Source: Candidatus Falkowbacteria bacterium RIFOXYC2_FULL_47_12 (GTDB lineage: Bacteria; Patescibacteriota; Patescibacteriia; Patescibacteriales; XYC2-FULL-47-12). Taken from it: a DNA stretch of 42,277 nt. A program made the translations under genes and the position numbers. The notes under the pieces are model-generated. The model made no database searches. It was not told the DNA's origin and saw nothing but the letters and a program-made list of their open reading frames with translations. Below are positions 16,416-24,015 of the stretch, piece after piece. The stretch is from positions 36,881-79,157 of the forward strand of contig MFGL01000020.1 in the NCBI GenBank assembly GCA_001778285.1, in the 5' to 3' direction. Numbering within the stretch: the stretch's first letter is position 1; each line of letters starts with the position of its first letter.

Positions 16416-17030
16416 TTATTTTACCAAAAATACATAATAACCGCTCGTTTGCTTGCTGTTGACCTTATGAAATAGCTTGTCCAGCGCCCCTGCCAGATGT
16501 TTCAATACGGCATACGTGCCCAGCGGATTGATGTGCAGCCAGGTTGCCAGCGCGCCGCGCACATTTTGCATTTCCACGCGGGAAAAATCTTTGCTTAGAT
16601 AACGCAGAGCATCTTCGCTAAACCGCCAGTAGTCTTTATAGTAACCGACTTCAGCGTGGTAGTAAAATAAAAAAGGCACGTACACGAGGCAGTACCCGCC
16701 GGGCTTAAGCACGCGATATAGCTCTTGATAGGCTTGTATTGGGTTTTCAACGTGCTCTAAAATTGCTAGGCATAAAATGGCTTCCTGACTGTTATCGACA
16801 AACGGCAGTGCGTGAATGTCGCCAATAATATCAGGGTAGAAATCCGGCACGGGGTCTAAAATTTTGTAATCAACTTTTTTCACGTACGGCAAAACCCACT
16901 GCCGATTTTTATCATAGCGGTTGCCCCTGTCTTTCAGGACGCGCAAACCGCCGCCGATGTCAACAATACTTTGGCATTCCGTAAAAATTTTGATAATTTT
17001 TTCTTTGAAAAATTGATCCCAAGGGGTCAT
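16416..17030 (-). CDS. Class I SAM-dependent methyltransferase
   Basis: 204 residues. SAM-binding motif I is SIVDIGGGLRVL, the acidic loop is KILDPVPDFYPDII, and motifs around LCLAILEHVENP and LYRVLKPGGYCLVYVP match the Methyltransf_11 family, which methylates small metabolites and sugars. The gene is among glycosyltransferases, so it probably methylates a sugar hydroxyl or terminal phosphate of the glycan; substrate cannot be read from sequence. It begins 19 bases after the GT2 gene upstream. Confidence 0.75.
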   Translation of the reverse strand: MTPWDQFFKEKIIKIFTECQSIVDIGGGLRVLKDRGNRYDKNRQWVLPYVKKVDYKILDPVPDFYPDIIGDIHALPFVDNSQEAILCLAILEHVENPIQAYQELYRVLKPGGYCLVYVPFLFYYHAEVGYYKDYWRFSEDALRYLSKDFSRVEMQNVRGALATWLHINPLGTYAVLKHLAGALDKLFHKVNSKQTSGYYVFLVK

Positions 17031-17049
17031 GCGTTTACATTTTTAACAG

Positions 17050-17868
17050 TTAATGAAAAATCTGCCTAAAACGATAGTAGCTGATGATTACGTGATAACG
17101 TACATACCGCCACACGTGTTGAGGCGGCAAGCTGTAGCGAAAACCGTGTCGACAATATACTTTCAGGGATTTGTACACAACATTGCCTGCCCGCAAAAAA
17201 TTGCGTAACGATGCGGAAACAAGGACCATTTTTGCCGTCCGTGACGCGCCAGGCGCAAACATTTTTTGCCGCGTCAAGAAAAGGTAATAATTGTCTTTTT
17301 TGACAGCTTCGCGGTACGAAGGGATGAAGTAGCTGTAGCAAGGCTGCGTTAGCTTAACTATTTTCACATCGTCAGGCAAATACAACTTCTCATGCACCAT
17401 TTTTGAGCCTTTCCAAGCCGCTCCGCTTTGCATATTATACAGGCGCAAAATATAGGAGGATTCATGAAAACTGTGCTCTATAATCCTATTACCCATGATG
17501 ACTTTTTTGACGACATAGTAGGCGGTCTTTACGTCCGGATTGGCGTTTAAAACACTGCGGACTTCCGCCACAAAACCTGCGGATAGATATTCGTCAGAAT
17601 CAACTAGCAAAAGCCAGTCATGTTTTCGCAAACTGTCCGCCTTCTTTCTCATCTCGGTAAAATCTTTAATGCGCACATTCTTTTCATCGGTATCGTACTG
17701 TTTATAAACCGGCACGTCAAACTCTTGAGCGATAGCTATGGTGTCGTCCGTGCTGTTGCCATCAAGAATATACACGTCATCAAAATCCTTAACGCTTTCC
17801 AGACAGCGGCGCAAGTTTTTGCCCGAATTTAAGGTAAGGATAGAAATGGAACAAGGAATTTTATTCAT
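17050..17868 (-). CDS. Glycosyltransferase family 2 (WaaE/KdtX-like)
   Basis: 272 residues, GT-A fold. ISILTLNSGKNLRRCLESVK at the start, VYILDGNSTDDT, and LLLVDSDEYLS carrying the metal-binding D-x-D. The central SSYILRLYNMQSGAAWKG matches the WaaE/KdtX group, which adds a glucose or similar residue to the inner part of surface glycans. The C-terminal part is basic with hydrophobic patches, consistent with membrane association. Its start overlaps the acetyltransferase stop by four bases, so the two are translationally coupled. Confidence 0.85.
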   Translation of the reverse strand: MNKIPCSISILTLNSGKNLRRCLESVKDFDDVYILDGNSTDDTIAIAQEFDVPVYKQYDTDEKNVRIKDFTEMRKKADSLRKHDWLLLVDSDEYLSAGFVAEVRSVLNANPDVKTAYYVVKKVIMGNRIIEHSFHESSYILRLYNMQSGAAWKGSKMVHEKLYLPDDVKIVKLTQPCYSYFIPSYREAVKKDNYYLFLTRQKMFAPGASRTAKMVLVSASLRNFLRAGNVVYKSLKVYCRHGFRYSLPPQHVWRYVRYHVIISYYRFRQIFH

Positions 17869-18455
17869 ATATTCAGACTGCGTTTTGCCGCCGCGACTGC
17901 TTGAGCATCAAACTTTTTTAAAAATTTTGCCGGAATGCCTGCATACACCGTCCACGCTTCGTACACGCCGCCGCGAGCCAGCGCGTGAGCGCCCAGCACG
18001 ACTCCCTCGCTCAAGATTGCTCCGGGCAGGAGGGTGCATTGCGTTCCGAGCCAGCAATAGGCGCCGATGCGGATAGGCCCGTGCTCTTCCGGGTACAGCG
18101 CGTCCATGATGGCATTCTTTTTGCCCGGTCCGGAGCTCGTGAGCAGTAGGCTGCGATGCGCGATAACCGCGTAATCCTCTATGTGTATCTCACCGCCGGT
18201 AGCTTCACCGAAAACTCCGTAAGAAAGCCAGCATTCTTGGCCGATAGTCACCGGTTGCGCCACTGCTGGCGAGTATAAACGGACGTTCACGCCGATTTTT
18301 GAGCCATTCCCCACTGCCACATTTTTGAGCTGAACGCCGTCACCGATAATAACGCTGTCACCCAAGACGACATTTTCCAAACTGCAAAATTCGCTTATCG
18401 TACAATCAGCGCCTTGCGTAACGTTTATTTTTTTAAAAAAACCGGACAGATCCAT
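17865..18455 (-). CDS. Left-handed beta-helix acyltransferase (hexapeptide repeat)
   Basis: 196 residues built of hexapeptide turns: VVLGDSVIIGDGVQLKNVAV, VGNGSKIGVNVRLY, then GPIRIGAYCWLGTQCTLLPG and VVLGAHALARGG. The ending YAGIPAKFLKKF is characteristic of sugar O- or N-acetyltransferases of the LbetaH superfamily (acetyl-CoA donor). The gene directly follows the acyltransferase-aminotransferase fusion and could N-acetylate the amino sugar made there, as FdtC or PglD do; O-acetylation is the alternative. Four-base overlap with the downstream glycosyltransferase. Confidence 0.82.
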   Translation of the reverse strand: MDLSGFFKKINVTQGADCTISEFCSLENVVLGDSVIIGDGVQLKNVAVGNGSKIGVNVRLYSPAVAQPVTIGQECWLSYGVFGEATGGEIHIEDYAVIAHRSLLLTSSGPGKKNAIMDALYPEEHGPIRIGAYCWLGTQCTLLPGAILSEGVVLGAHALARGGVYEAWTVYAGIPAKFLKKFDAQAVAAAKRSLNI

Positions 18456-18481
18456 ATGTTAAATAGAAATGTGTTTGTTAA

Positions 18482-19900
18482 TTATAATCCGCACCCTTCA
18501 CGGTACATCGCCCGAATTGCGCCGACAATGTAATCTAAATGGCTAGGCTGTAAACCTTGATGAACGGGGAAAAAAATGGCGTTATTGTGGTAATAGTTGC
18601 CGCATTCTACGCCAAACTTCCTGACAAACGCGCTGATTTCCCGCATGCGGGCGTCACTTTCAACTTTGAGCACAAACGCGCCCGGCGCTTCATCCGGCCG
18701 CAGCGTAAAAAAACTTTTCTCCCTGCCCACCAAATTTTCCACCGAGCGGTAGTTTTCTGCCCTTTGTTGGGCATATTCATTTTCATGAGGCAAAAAACCG
18801 GCAAGCTCTTTTAAAATTTTTTCTTCTTTGCCGGCGTCAGCGCAGCCAAACGTATCCCACATATACCGGTAGTCAAATTGCTTGCCGACTAAAAAGCCGC
18901 CGAACTGCAAGGGGAAAAATTTCGTGAGGGAGTAAATAACGTAATCTCCAAAACTGCCCGCCCGGCCGCTGCGCCACGCGTAGGCGCAATCTTCCACGAG
19001 CGTGAGCCCGTTGTCTCGGCAATATTTCTGCAATGCCGCGGTCCGGCCGTTGAAAAAACCGAATTCGTGTATGACAAAGATTGCCTTGGTGCGTGGCGTA
19101 ATTTCCCGGCGCCACGCGCAAGTCTGTTCAATCGCGCTCGTGACGCAGCTGCTGACGTAGGGTGAGTTTGAAGTCGTGTCAATGCACACTTCATCGCTAT
19201 CGGTAAGAACGCCCTGCAACTTCAGCCATTTGCACAGCGCGTAAATCGCGTACATGCCGCGCGGAAAAAATGTATATTCACGGCCGTTGAATTTCTGGTT
19301 TAAAAATTGCGCGACGTCAAAATTTTGATTCGGCTCACCAGCCAAAGCGGCGGCGTCAAACGGCGCAATGGCAATCTGCGGCCGGTACTCCGGCGGCCGA
19401 AGTATGACCGGGTAGCGCTCAGTAGCCCAACCGCTAAAATATTTTTGTAACGCTGGTTTGTACGACGCCCCAATGTCTAAATACGTATATTTTGAATTAT
19501 GAAACGTCTCTACGATATGCCAGATTAAAAGGCTGGAAATTTGTTTTCTACGTCCCTCTTCCGTAACGGCATGAAAATGCAAAAACAGGTGGCCGTCAAC
19601 TTCTGTAACAATGGTGCCACCGGCAACTACATCGTTAAGATAGGCAAAAAACATCCATTGTCTGCTGGCGTTAAGATCAACAGGCAAATCCTCGCGATTC
19701 GGCGGGCAAAATTGATAGAACATTTTGACGTTTTCCGCGTTCCCGGCAACCTGTTTGACAACCGGATTATAGGAGCGCGCTTTTCTGATGGCCGTACGCA
19801 TCCGCTTATCTATTTTTCCCCATGATTTATCTTTATCAAGCGCCAACGAACTTCCCCAAATGACGTAATCTTTGGAAATATAGTTCTGGTATTGCGACAT
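18482..19900 (-). CDS. GNAT/FemAB-like acyltransferase fused to DegT-like aminotransferase
   Basis: 472 residues. Residues about 25-170 resemble a GNAT/FemAB acyltransferase (WMFFAYLNDVVAGGTIVTEV, then FHAVTEEGRRKQISSLLIWH, which matches an acyl-CoA-binding turn, and YLDIGASYKPALQKYFSGW). Residues about 205-472 resemble a DegT/AHBA-family PLP enzyme: FFPRGMYAIYALCKWL replaces the usual G-S-G-T-x-A-L phosphate-binding start, TKAIFVIHEFGFFNG follows, LVEDCAYAWR gives D304 and YSLTKFFPLQFGG gives a Lys in the cofactor position (K327). At about 270 residues the second half is shorter than a full DegT protein (about 370), so activity may be altered. I infer amino transfer followed by acylation on one chain. 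The oxidoreductase gene is four bases upstream. Confidence 0.65.
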   Translation of the reverse strand: MSQYQNYISKDYVIWGSSLALDKDKSWGKIDKRMRTAIRKARSYNPVVKQVAGNAENVKMFYQFCPPNREDLPVDLNASRQWMFFAYLNDVVAGGTIVTEVDGHLFLHFHAVTEEGRRKQISSLLIWHIVETFHNSKYTYLDIGASYKPALQKYFSGWATERYPVILRPPEYRPQIAIAPFDAAALAGEPNQNFDVAQFLNQKFNGREYTFFPRGMYAIYALCKWLKLQGVLTDSDEVCIDTTSNSPYVSSCVTSAIEQTCAWRREITPRTKAIFVIHEFGFFNGRTAALQKYCRDNGLTLVEDCAYAWRSGRAGSFGDYVIYSLTKFFPLQFGGFLVGKQFDYRYMWDTFGCADAGKEEKILKELAGFLPHENEYAQQRAENYRSVENLVGREKSFFTLRPDEAPGAFVLKVESDARMREISAFVRKFGVECGNYYHNNAIFFPVHQGLQPSHLDYIVGAIRAMYREGCGL

Positions 19901-19904
19901 AGCG

Positions 19905-20924
19905 TCAGCTCAATTCTATAACACGGCCGGAACGCATACTGCTGTCGGCGGCTTCAAGGATACGCACGACCGCCAGACCAGCGCTCGCGTCCACGAACGG
20001 CTCCTCCTCGCCGCGAACACAACGGATAAAGTGCCGCGCTTCGCGCAGGAGCGCTTCTTCAGATTCAAGCTGTGGAATGAAGGCGTCGCCGCTGCGATAC
20101 ACCGGCGTCATAGATGTTTCCTGTAAAAAATCAACGGTAACGCCTCTATCGTACACTTTTACCTTTTCCGAAGGATGAATGTCATCATATACGATCATCT
20201 TCTTACTGCCGCCGATAAGCATTTTACGAATCTTTACGGGTGAAAGCCAGCTGACATGGATATGTCCGACAATGCCCCGATCAAATTGCATGGTGAGATG
20301 CGCCATTTCACAGGCGTTGCGGCTGACATGCCTGGTGCCGGTGGCAAAGACTGAAACCGGACGCAAACCCTCAAAAATATGGTTCATGATTGAGATATCG
20401 TGCGGCGCCAAATCCCACAATACGTTCACGTCCGGCTGAATAAGTCCGAGGTTGATGCGCTCGGAATCAAAGTAGTAGAGTTCGCCGAGCTCGCCGGCGC
20501 GCACGAGCGAACGAATTTTGCGCACGGCGCCGGTGTAGAGGAACGTGTGGTCAATCATAAGCACGCGGTTGCGCTGCGCGGCCAGCGCGCGCAGTTCTTC
20601 GCACTCGCGCACCGTCGCCGCCATTGGTTTTTCCAGCAAAACGTGTTTGCCGGCTTCCAGCGCCTGTTGCGCCAGATTGAAGTGCGTAAATACCGGCGTA
20701 GCGATAAGCACGGCATCAAGCGCGCTGTCGGAAAAAAGATCTTGAACTTGTGTTGTTGTAATAATACCCGGATACTGGCGCGCCAGCGGCGCGAGCCGCG
20801 CTTCGTTGACATCGCAGGCGTATTTTACGCGGCAGTCGCTAAGCAAAGAAAAATTCCGGATAAGATTCGGCCCCCAGTAACCGGCGCCGATGACGCCGAT
20901 GGCAATTGGTTGGTTATTTTCCAT
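19905..20924 (-). CDS. Gfo/Idh/MocA-family sugar oxidoreductase
   Basis: 339 residues from ATG; a TTG seven codons earlier is possible. The N-terminal Rossmann fold begins IGVIGAGYWGPNLIRNF, followed by VLIATPVFTHFNLA and GKHVLLEKPMAA, which carries the conserved catalytic EKP Lys. WDLAPHDISIMNHIF supplies the conserved His of the C-terminal domain. The family oxidises nucleotide-sugar or inositol hydroxyls with NAD(P). The next genes are an acyltransferase-aminotransferase fusion and a hexapeptide acetyltransferase, so together they could oxidise, aminate and acylate one sugar position. The start overlaps the upstream methyltransferase end by 11 bases. The precise substrate is not determinable here. 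Confidence 0.82.
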   Translation of the reverse strand: MENNQPIAIGVIGAGYWGPNLIRNFSLLSDCRVKYACDVNEARLAPLARQYPGIITTTQVQDLFSDSALDAVLIATPVFTHFNLAQQALEAGKHVLLEKPMAATVRECEELRALAAQRNRVLMIDHTFLYTGAVRKIRSLVRAGELGELYYFDSERINLGLIQPDVNVLWDLAPHDISIMNHIFEGLRPVSVFATGTRHVSRNACEMAHLTMQFDRGIVGHIHVSWLSPVKIRKMLIGGSKKMIVYDDIHPSEKVKVYDRGVTVDFLQETSMTPVYRSGDAFIPQLESEEALLREARHFIRCVRGEEEPFVDASAGLAVVRILEAADSSMRSGRVIELS

Positions 20925-21687
20925 ACGTTTCTTTTTTGCGGGCAATAATAATATTTGTATCCCGCGCGCCGGGCAGCGCGTAGGCGCACAGGCGAAAAAA
21001 ATTCACGTACCACGACCGCGGACTCGCGGCAGTAACCCGCGGCCGCAGGCTCTGCAAATTGCGCGCAGCTATGATTTCAAAATCTAACCAGCGCATCATC
21101 CCTGCCAGCTCCGCCAGCGTATACTCGCGCCAGTGCCCTGCAAAATCTTCTCCCCGCGCAAACCACTGCTTGAGGTGCGCGGACAGGGGCGAGCGGCCGA
21201 AACAAAACCTGACGCGATTCAACAGGTGGCTTAGATTGGGGGTGGCGATATATACCAGTCCGCCCGGCCGCACCGCGCGTTGTATGTTTTCTAAAAATTT
21301 TTTTGGGTCTTTTTGGTGCTCAATGGTGGCAATGCTGATAACGGCGCCATAACGCTCCGCTATATCATCGCGCAAAATGTCTTGAGGCTGAATAGCCAAG
21401 CCCTGCGCATCCCAAATGCGCCGCAAACCATTAATATCATCAATACTAAAGCTATTATTGTCTTTAAAAACGTATTTGTCTATACCCGCTACTTTGTAAC
21501 CGAGCAAAGCCAAGGCCATGTCCAAAATGCCAATTCCGCAACCGACGTCTAATATGCCGGCTGTTTTGGGTATATATCTCGTAATAAAGCGCAGATGCAC
21601 TAAATTGTTATTAAACTCCCAGCGCTGTTTATCACTGTACGGCGCAAGCAGCGCATAAGCTTGTTGCAGGGCTTGGGTGTTGGTCAT
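20914..21687 (-). CDS. Class I SAM-dependent methyltransferase (UbiG-like)
   Basis: 257 residues. Motif I is ILDVGCGIGILDMALALLGY, followed by VAGIDKY (ribose-binding acidic residue), ISIATIEHQKDP, and AVRPGGLVYIATPNLSHLLN. The layout matches UbiG/Methyltransf_11/23 enzymes that O-methylate small molecules. A C-terminal basic and aromatic stretch (SWYVNFFRLCAYALPG) may contact the membrane. Overlaps the hydrolase gene by four bases upstream and the oxidoreductase by 11 bases downstream, so it is firmly within block C. Likely target: a sugar or lipid-linked glycan. Confidence 0.75.
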   Translation of the reverse strand: MTNTQALQQAYALLAPYSDKQRWEFNNNLVHLRFITRYIPKTAGILDVGCGIGILDMALALLGYKVAGIDKYVFKDNNSFSIDDINGLRRIWDAQGLAIQPQDILRDDIAERYGAVISIATIEHQKDPKKFLENIQRAVRPGGLVYIATPNLSHLLNRVRFCFGRSPLSAHLKQWFARGEDFAGHWREYTLAELAGMMRWLDFEIIAARNLQSLRPRVTAASPRSWYVNFFRLCAYALPGARDTNIIIARKKETYGK

Positions 21688-22472
21688 ACGGTTACTTTCA
21701 TGCCGAGTTCAGCAAACAAAAATTGCTTTTTACCGCACAAATAGCGTTTGACAGTCTTGCGATTCTCCGGGTTGGTATGGACTACTAATACTGTTTTAAC
21801 ATTTGCGGCCTGCGCGAGTTCTTCAACCTGTGCCATGGAAAAATGATTGGGCGAGCGATGTTTAACCCAACTTCCTTCAATCATTAAAAGATCGACTCCT
21901 TTTAGCTTGTCAACTAAATCGGCAAACGGATGACTTGAACCGATATCGCCGGTGTATACTAAACGCTTGCCTTGGTGCGTGATAATAAAGCCGACCGAAT
22001 CAAAGTATGGAACATGCGCAACCGGAAACGTGGTAATGGAAATCGGTCCGATTTTTGACGTGCCAATTCCTTCCCGCCACGCAACCGGATACTGCTCGTT
22101 TGGTTCGAGCCAAAAAATCTTGCGCCATGCTTCAAAACGCCTCTCAAGCGTTTTGGGGCCAATCATTACCAAGTGTTTGTGGCGCAGACGTTGCAGACTC
22201 CCATTCCGCGCAAACGTCCGGTGCTGGTCATCAACCAGCCGCACGTTAATGAGGCCGAAGGCTTCGCCGGCATGGTCGCCGTGAAAATGCGTTACGCACA
22301 CCGCGTCAATGGACTGCAAATCTATGCCCAATTCAGCCATGCGGCGCATAGCGCCGTAGCCGCAGTCAAGCAAAATGCGCTTACCTCCTGCTTCCAATAA
22401 AAAAGCCGAGGGGTTGGTTTTTTTTGTGGGCACCATGCCGCCAGTGCCGATAATTGTTAATTTCATTGCCAT
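21684..22472 (-). CDS. Metallo-beta-lactamase-fold hydrolase (RNase Z-like)
   Basis: 262 residues. Start MAMKLTIIGTGGMVPTKKTN (a second ATG two codons in is possible). The zinc motif THFHGDHAGE is intact, with later ligands in FPVAHVPYF, YTGDIGSS and VVHTNP. The topology resembles RNase Z/ElaC and phosphodiesterases of the PhnP type, which cleave tRNA tails or small cyclic phosphodiesters. It is the first gene of block C, overlapping the next methyltransferase by four bases. A housekeeping RNase Z would not be expected to lead a glycan operon, so a small phosphodiester substrate is plausible; this is inference. Confidence 0.78.
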   Translation of the reverse strand: MAMKLTIIGTGGMVPTKKTNPSAFLLEAGGKRILLDCGYGAMRRMAELGIDLQSIDAVCVTHFHGDHAGEAFGLINVRLVDDQHRTFARNGSLQRLRHKHLVMIGPKTLERRFEAWRKIFWLEPNEQYPVAWREGIGTSKIGPISITTFPVAHVPYFDSVGFIITHQGKRLVYTGDIGSSHPFADLVDKLKGVDLLMIEGSWVKHRSPNHFSMAQVEELAQAANVKTVLVVHTNPENRKTVKRYLCGKKQFLFAELGMKVTV

Positions 22473-22480
22473 ACTTTCCT

Positions 22481-22489
22481 ATCATAGCA
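22481..22489 (-). promoter_or_regulatory. Possible extended -10 promoter for block C
   Basis: On the minus strand the bases read TGCTATGAT, a fair extended -10 (TG-N-TATGAT), just after the terminator of the DUF218-like gene. No good -35 is seen. The predicted start would leave almost no leader before the hydrolase gene, so this is weak. Confidence 0.3.
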
Positions 22490-22502
22490 TAAAGAATGAA
22501 TA

Positions 22503-22538
22503 TGAAAAGCCCGTTGTCTTTAATGAAACAACGGGCTT
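22503..22538 (-). terminator. Rho-independent terminator of the DUF218-like gene
   Basis: An 11-base perfect stem (AAGCCCGTTGT paired with ACAACGGGCTT) encloses a 10-base loop, and on the minus strand it is followed by a short T run (TTTTC). It lies 10 bases after the stop of the DUF218-like gene and separates that unit from block C. Confidence 0.8.
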
Positions 22539-22547
22539 CGGCTTGCG

Positions 22548-23855
22548 TTAGGAGGATGCGAGCATATATAACCTCTTAATATACTCGCAAAAAATATCAA
22601 GGATGCCGTGCGGGTCGCATCTACTGCCAATCTTTTGCATGACTGGCGAGGCTACCTCCCGCACGCCGATACACTCGGCATACTCTGGCGAAATTCTACT
22701 TTGAAATTCCACCAAAGCGCGCGCCGCGTGCACGGGCGTAGTTATAATAATCACTCGTGCCGGGCGGCCCAGTGTTTCCACGAGTGCTGGCAGATGACTT
22801 GCCACGGTTGCGGCGTTACCAACCGTGTCAATTGCCTCTCCACCAGGGAATATAATATCCCAAAGTTGAGCCGGCGGACACTCGGACAACGGACAACGCA
22901 TGCCGGGCAAATTCCAAAAATTGTCCGGGTACTGGTCGCACAAACATGCTGCGACTATCTCCTCGGCCTCGGTATGCCGCGGAACCACGACTCCCAACTC
23001 CTTTACATCGTGCGGCTGTTGAAAGCCAGATGGACAAATAAACGCATCAGGGAACACCACCAACAGACAACGGGCTTCCCAGCCTAGCCGAAAATCATAA
23101 TGTGCGATAGGGGCAATGACGTCAACGCCGCCCCAATCTCGCTTCAATTGTTCCATTGAAACGAGGCTGCCCGGATGCCCTGCAGGTAACCGGAGTTCTT
23201 CCAGCGCTTGTTCAAGCGTACTAGACAACTCCTGAAACTCTCCTGAAACCGGATATTCTTGGTACATCCGGTCTCGCTCCCGGGATAATTGGATACGCCG
23301 GCTATTAGAAACCGACTCATCCAAATTCAGCAGGGAGAGTTCCTGCGCCCTTTCCCGAACCGCCACGGGCAAGTGACGATTCAAGCGCTCAATCACGGCA
23401 CCGAGCAAAATGTCCGGCACCGACAGTGAGCTAGGGCACTCGTGTTCCGGTGGATTTTTCTGACTGAAGCGGTGGATCTTCAATCCGCAAAAAATTCTCT
23501 GCGCTTCAAGATATAAATTTTCATAGTCTATATCCGAAGCGCCGTTGAGGATATTCACAACGGCTTTAAAATCCACCTCCGGACCAAGAAAATCTGCAAC
23601 AGCGTCTTGTCCGGTCCGGGGCCAAAAATCCATAAGGTTCAACACCTTTGCAAAGGCGTTGAACCGAAATCCCCACCGCCTGGCAAGCTCCTGCCTGCGC
23701 GTTAGCGCAGTAACTTCCCTAAGCGGTTTGACTTTGTTGATAGGCCGGTGGTGCGCCACTGCCACCAGCTTATCAAACCTGTCTTGAATAACCTCTCGGC
23801 ACCACGCCTGCAGTGCCGATTGGTTGAGTTTCAACCACGTTTCCAGCTTCTGCAT
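22548..23855 (-). CDS. Protein with C-terminal DUF218/YdcF-like domain and unknown N-terminal domain
   Basis: 435 residues, soluble. The C-terminal half (about 240-425) resembles DUF218 (SanA/YdcF/ElyC family): GVDVIAPIAHYDFRLGW at its first strand, FICPSGF, HTEAEEIVAACLCD, GGEAIDTVGNAATVASHLP (matching the E-x-A-x-DT-x-x-NA signature) and ARVIIITTPVHAARALVEF (matching VTS-x-x-H-x-x-RA). The N-terminal 240 residues are helical and charged, without a family I recognise. DUF218 proteins act in envelope homeostasis or may bind nucleotides; biochemistry is largely unknown. Unlike most genes here it has a textbook AAAGGAGG ribosome-binding site nine bases before its ATG, its own promoter and its own terminator. 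Divergent from the EamA-type transporter. Confidence 0.6.
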   Translation of the reverse strand: MQKLETWLKLNQSALQAWCREVIQDRFDKLVAVAHHRPINKVKPLREVTALTRRQELARRWGFRFNAFAKVLNLMDFWPRTGQDAVADFLGPEVDFKAVVNILNGASDIDYENLYLEAQRIFCGLKIHRFSQKNPPEHECPSSLSVPDILLGAVIERLNRHLPVAVRERAQELSLLNLDESVSNSRRIQLSRERDRMYQEYPVSGEFQELSSTLEQALEELRLPAGHPGSLVSMEQLKRDWGGVDVIAPIAHYDFRLGWEARCLLVVFPDAFICPSGFQQPHDVKELGVVVPRHTEAEEIVAACLCDQYPDNFWNLPGMRCPLSECPPAQLWDIIFPGGEAIDTVGNAATVASHLPALVETLGRPARVIIITTPVHAARALVEFQSRISPEYAECIGVREVASPVMQKIGSRCDPHGILDIFCEYIKRLYMLASS

Positions 23856-23906
23856 GGCTGGATGCCTCCTTTATTTTTTTATTTAAAGAACCGCTTGTAA
23901 CCGAAA

Positions 23907-23935
23907 ACTCTAACACGTATCACAAAAAAAGTCAA
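23907..23935 (-). promoter_or_regulatory. Promoter of the DUF218-like gene
   Basis: Minus-strand TTGACT (23935 to 23930) and TAGAGT (23912 to 23907) with a 17-base spacer. The -35 lies in the left arm of the GTCAAC/GTTGAC inverted repeat. The leader to the ATG is about 45 bases and carries the AAAGGAGG site at 23865-23872. Confidence 0.5.
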
Positions 23936-23946
23936 CGATTGTTGAC
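23931..23946. promoter_or_regulatory. Palindromic operator candidate between divergent promoters
   Basis: GTCAAC-GATT-GTTGAC is a perfect inverted repeat with 6-base arms and a 4-base centre. Each arm contributes five of the six bases of the -35 hexamer of one of the two divergent promoters, so a protein bound here would block or coordinate both genes. Confidence 0.55.
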
Positions 23947-23970
23947 ATTTTTGTAATTTTGCAGTATTAT
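23942..23970 (+). promoter_or_regulatory. Sigma-70-type promoter of the EamA-type transporter
   Basis: TTGACA (23942-23947) and TATTAT (23965-23970) separated by exactly 17 bases; only one mismatch to consensus in total. Transcription would begin near 23977, followed by an AAAGGGGA ribosome-binding site at 24003-24010 five bases before the ATG. Confidence 0.75.
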
Positions 23971-24015
23971 TGCTGGTCATTCTTTGACAATTGAATCTGA
24001 ATAAAGGGGAACGCC

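Noticed and set aside
23881..24015. Small gene or RNA in the gap between the divergent genes
   Set aside because: The whole gap is explained by two promoters, the palindrome and the two leaders; no open frame or RNA fold stands out.
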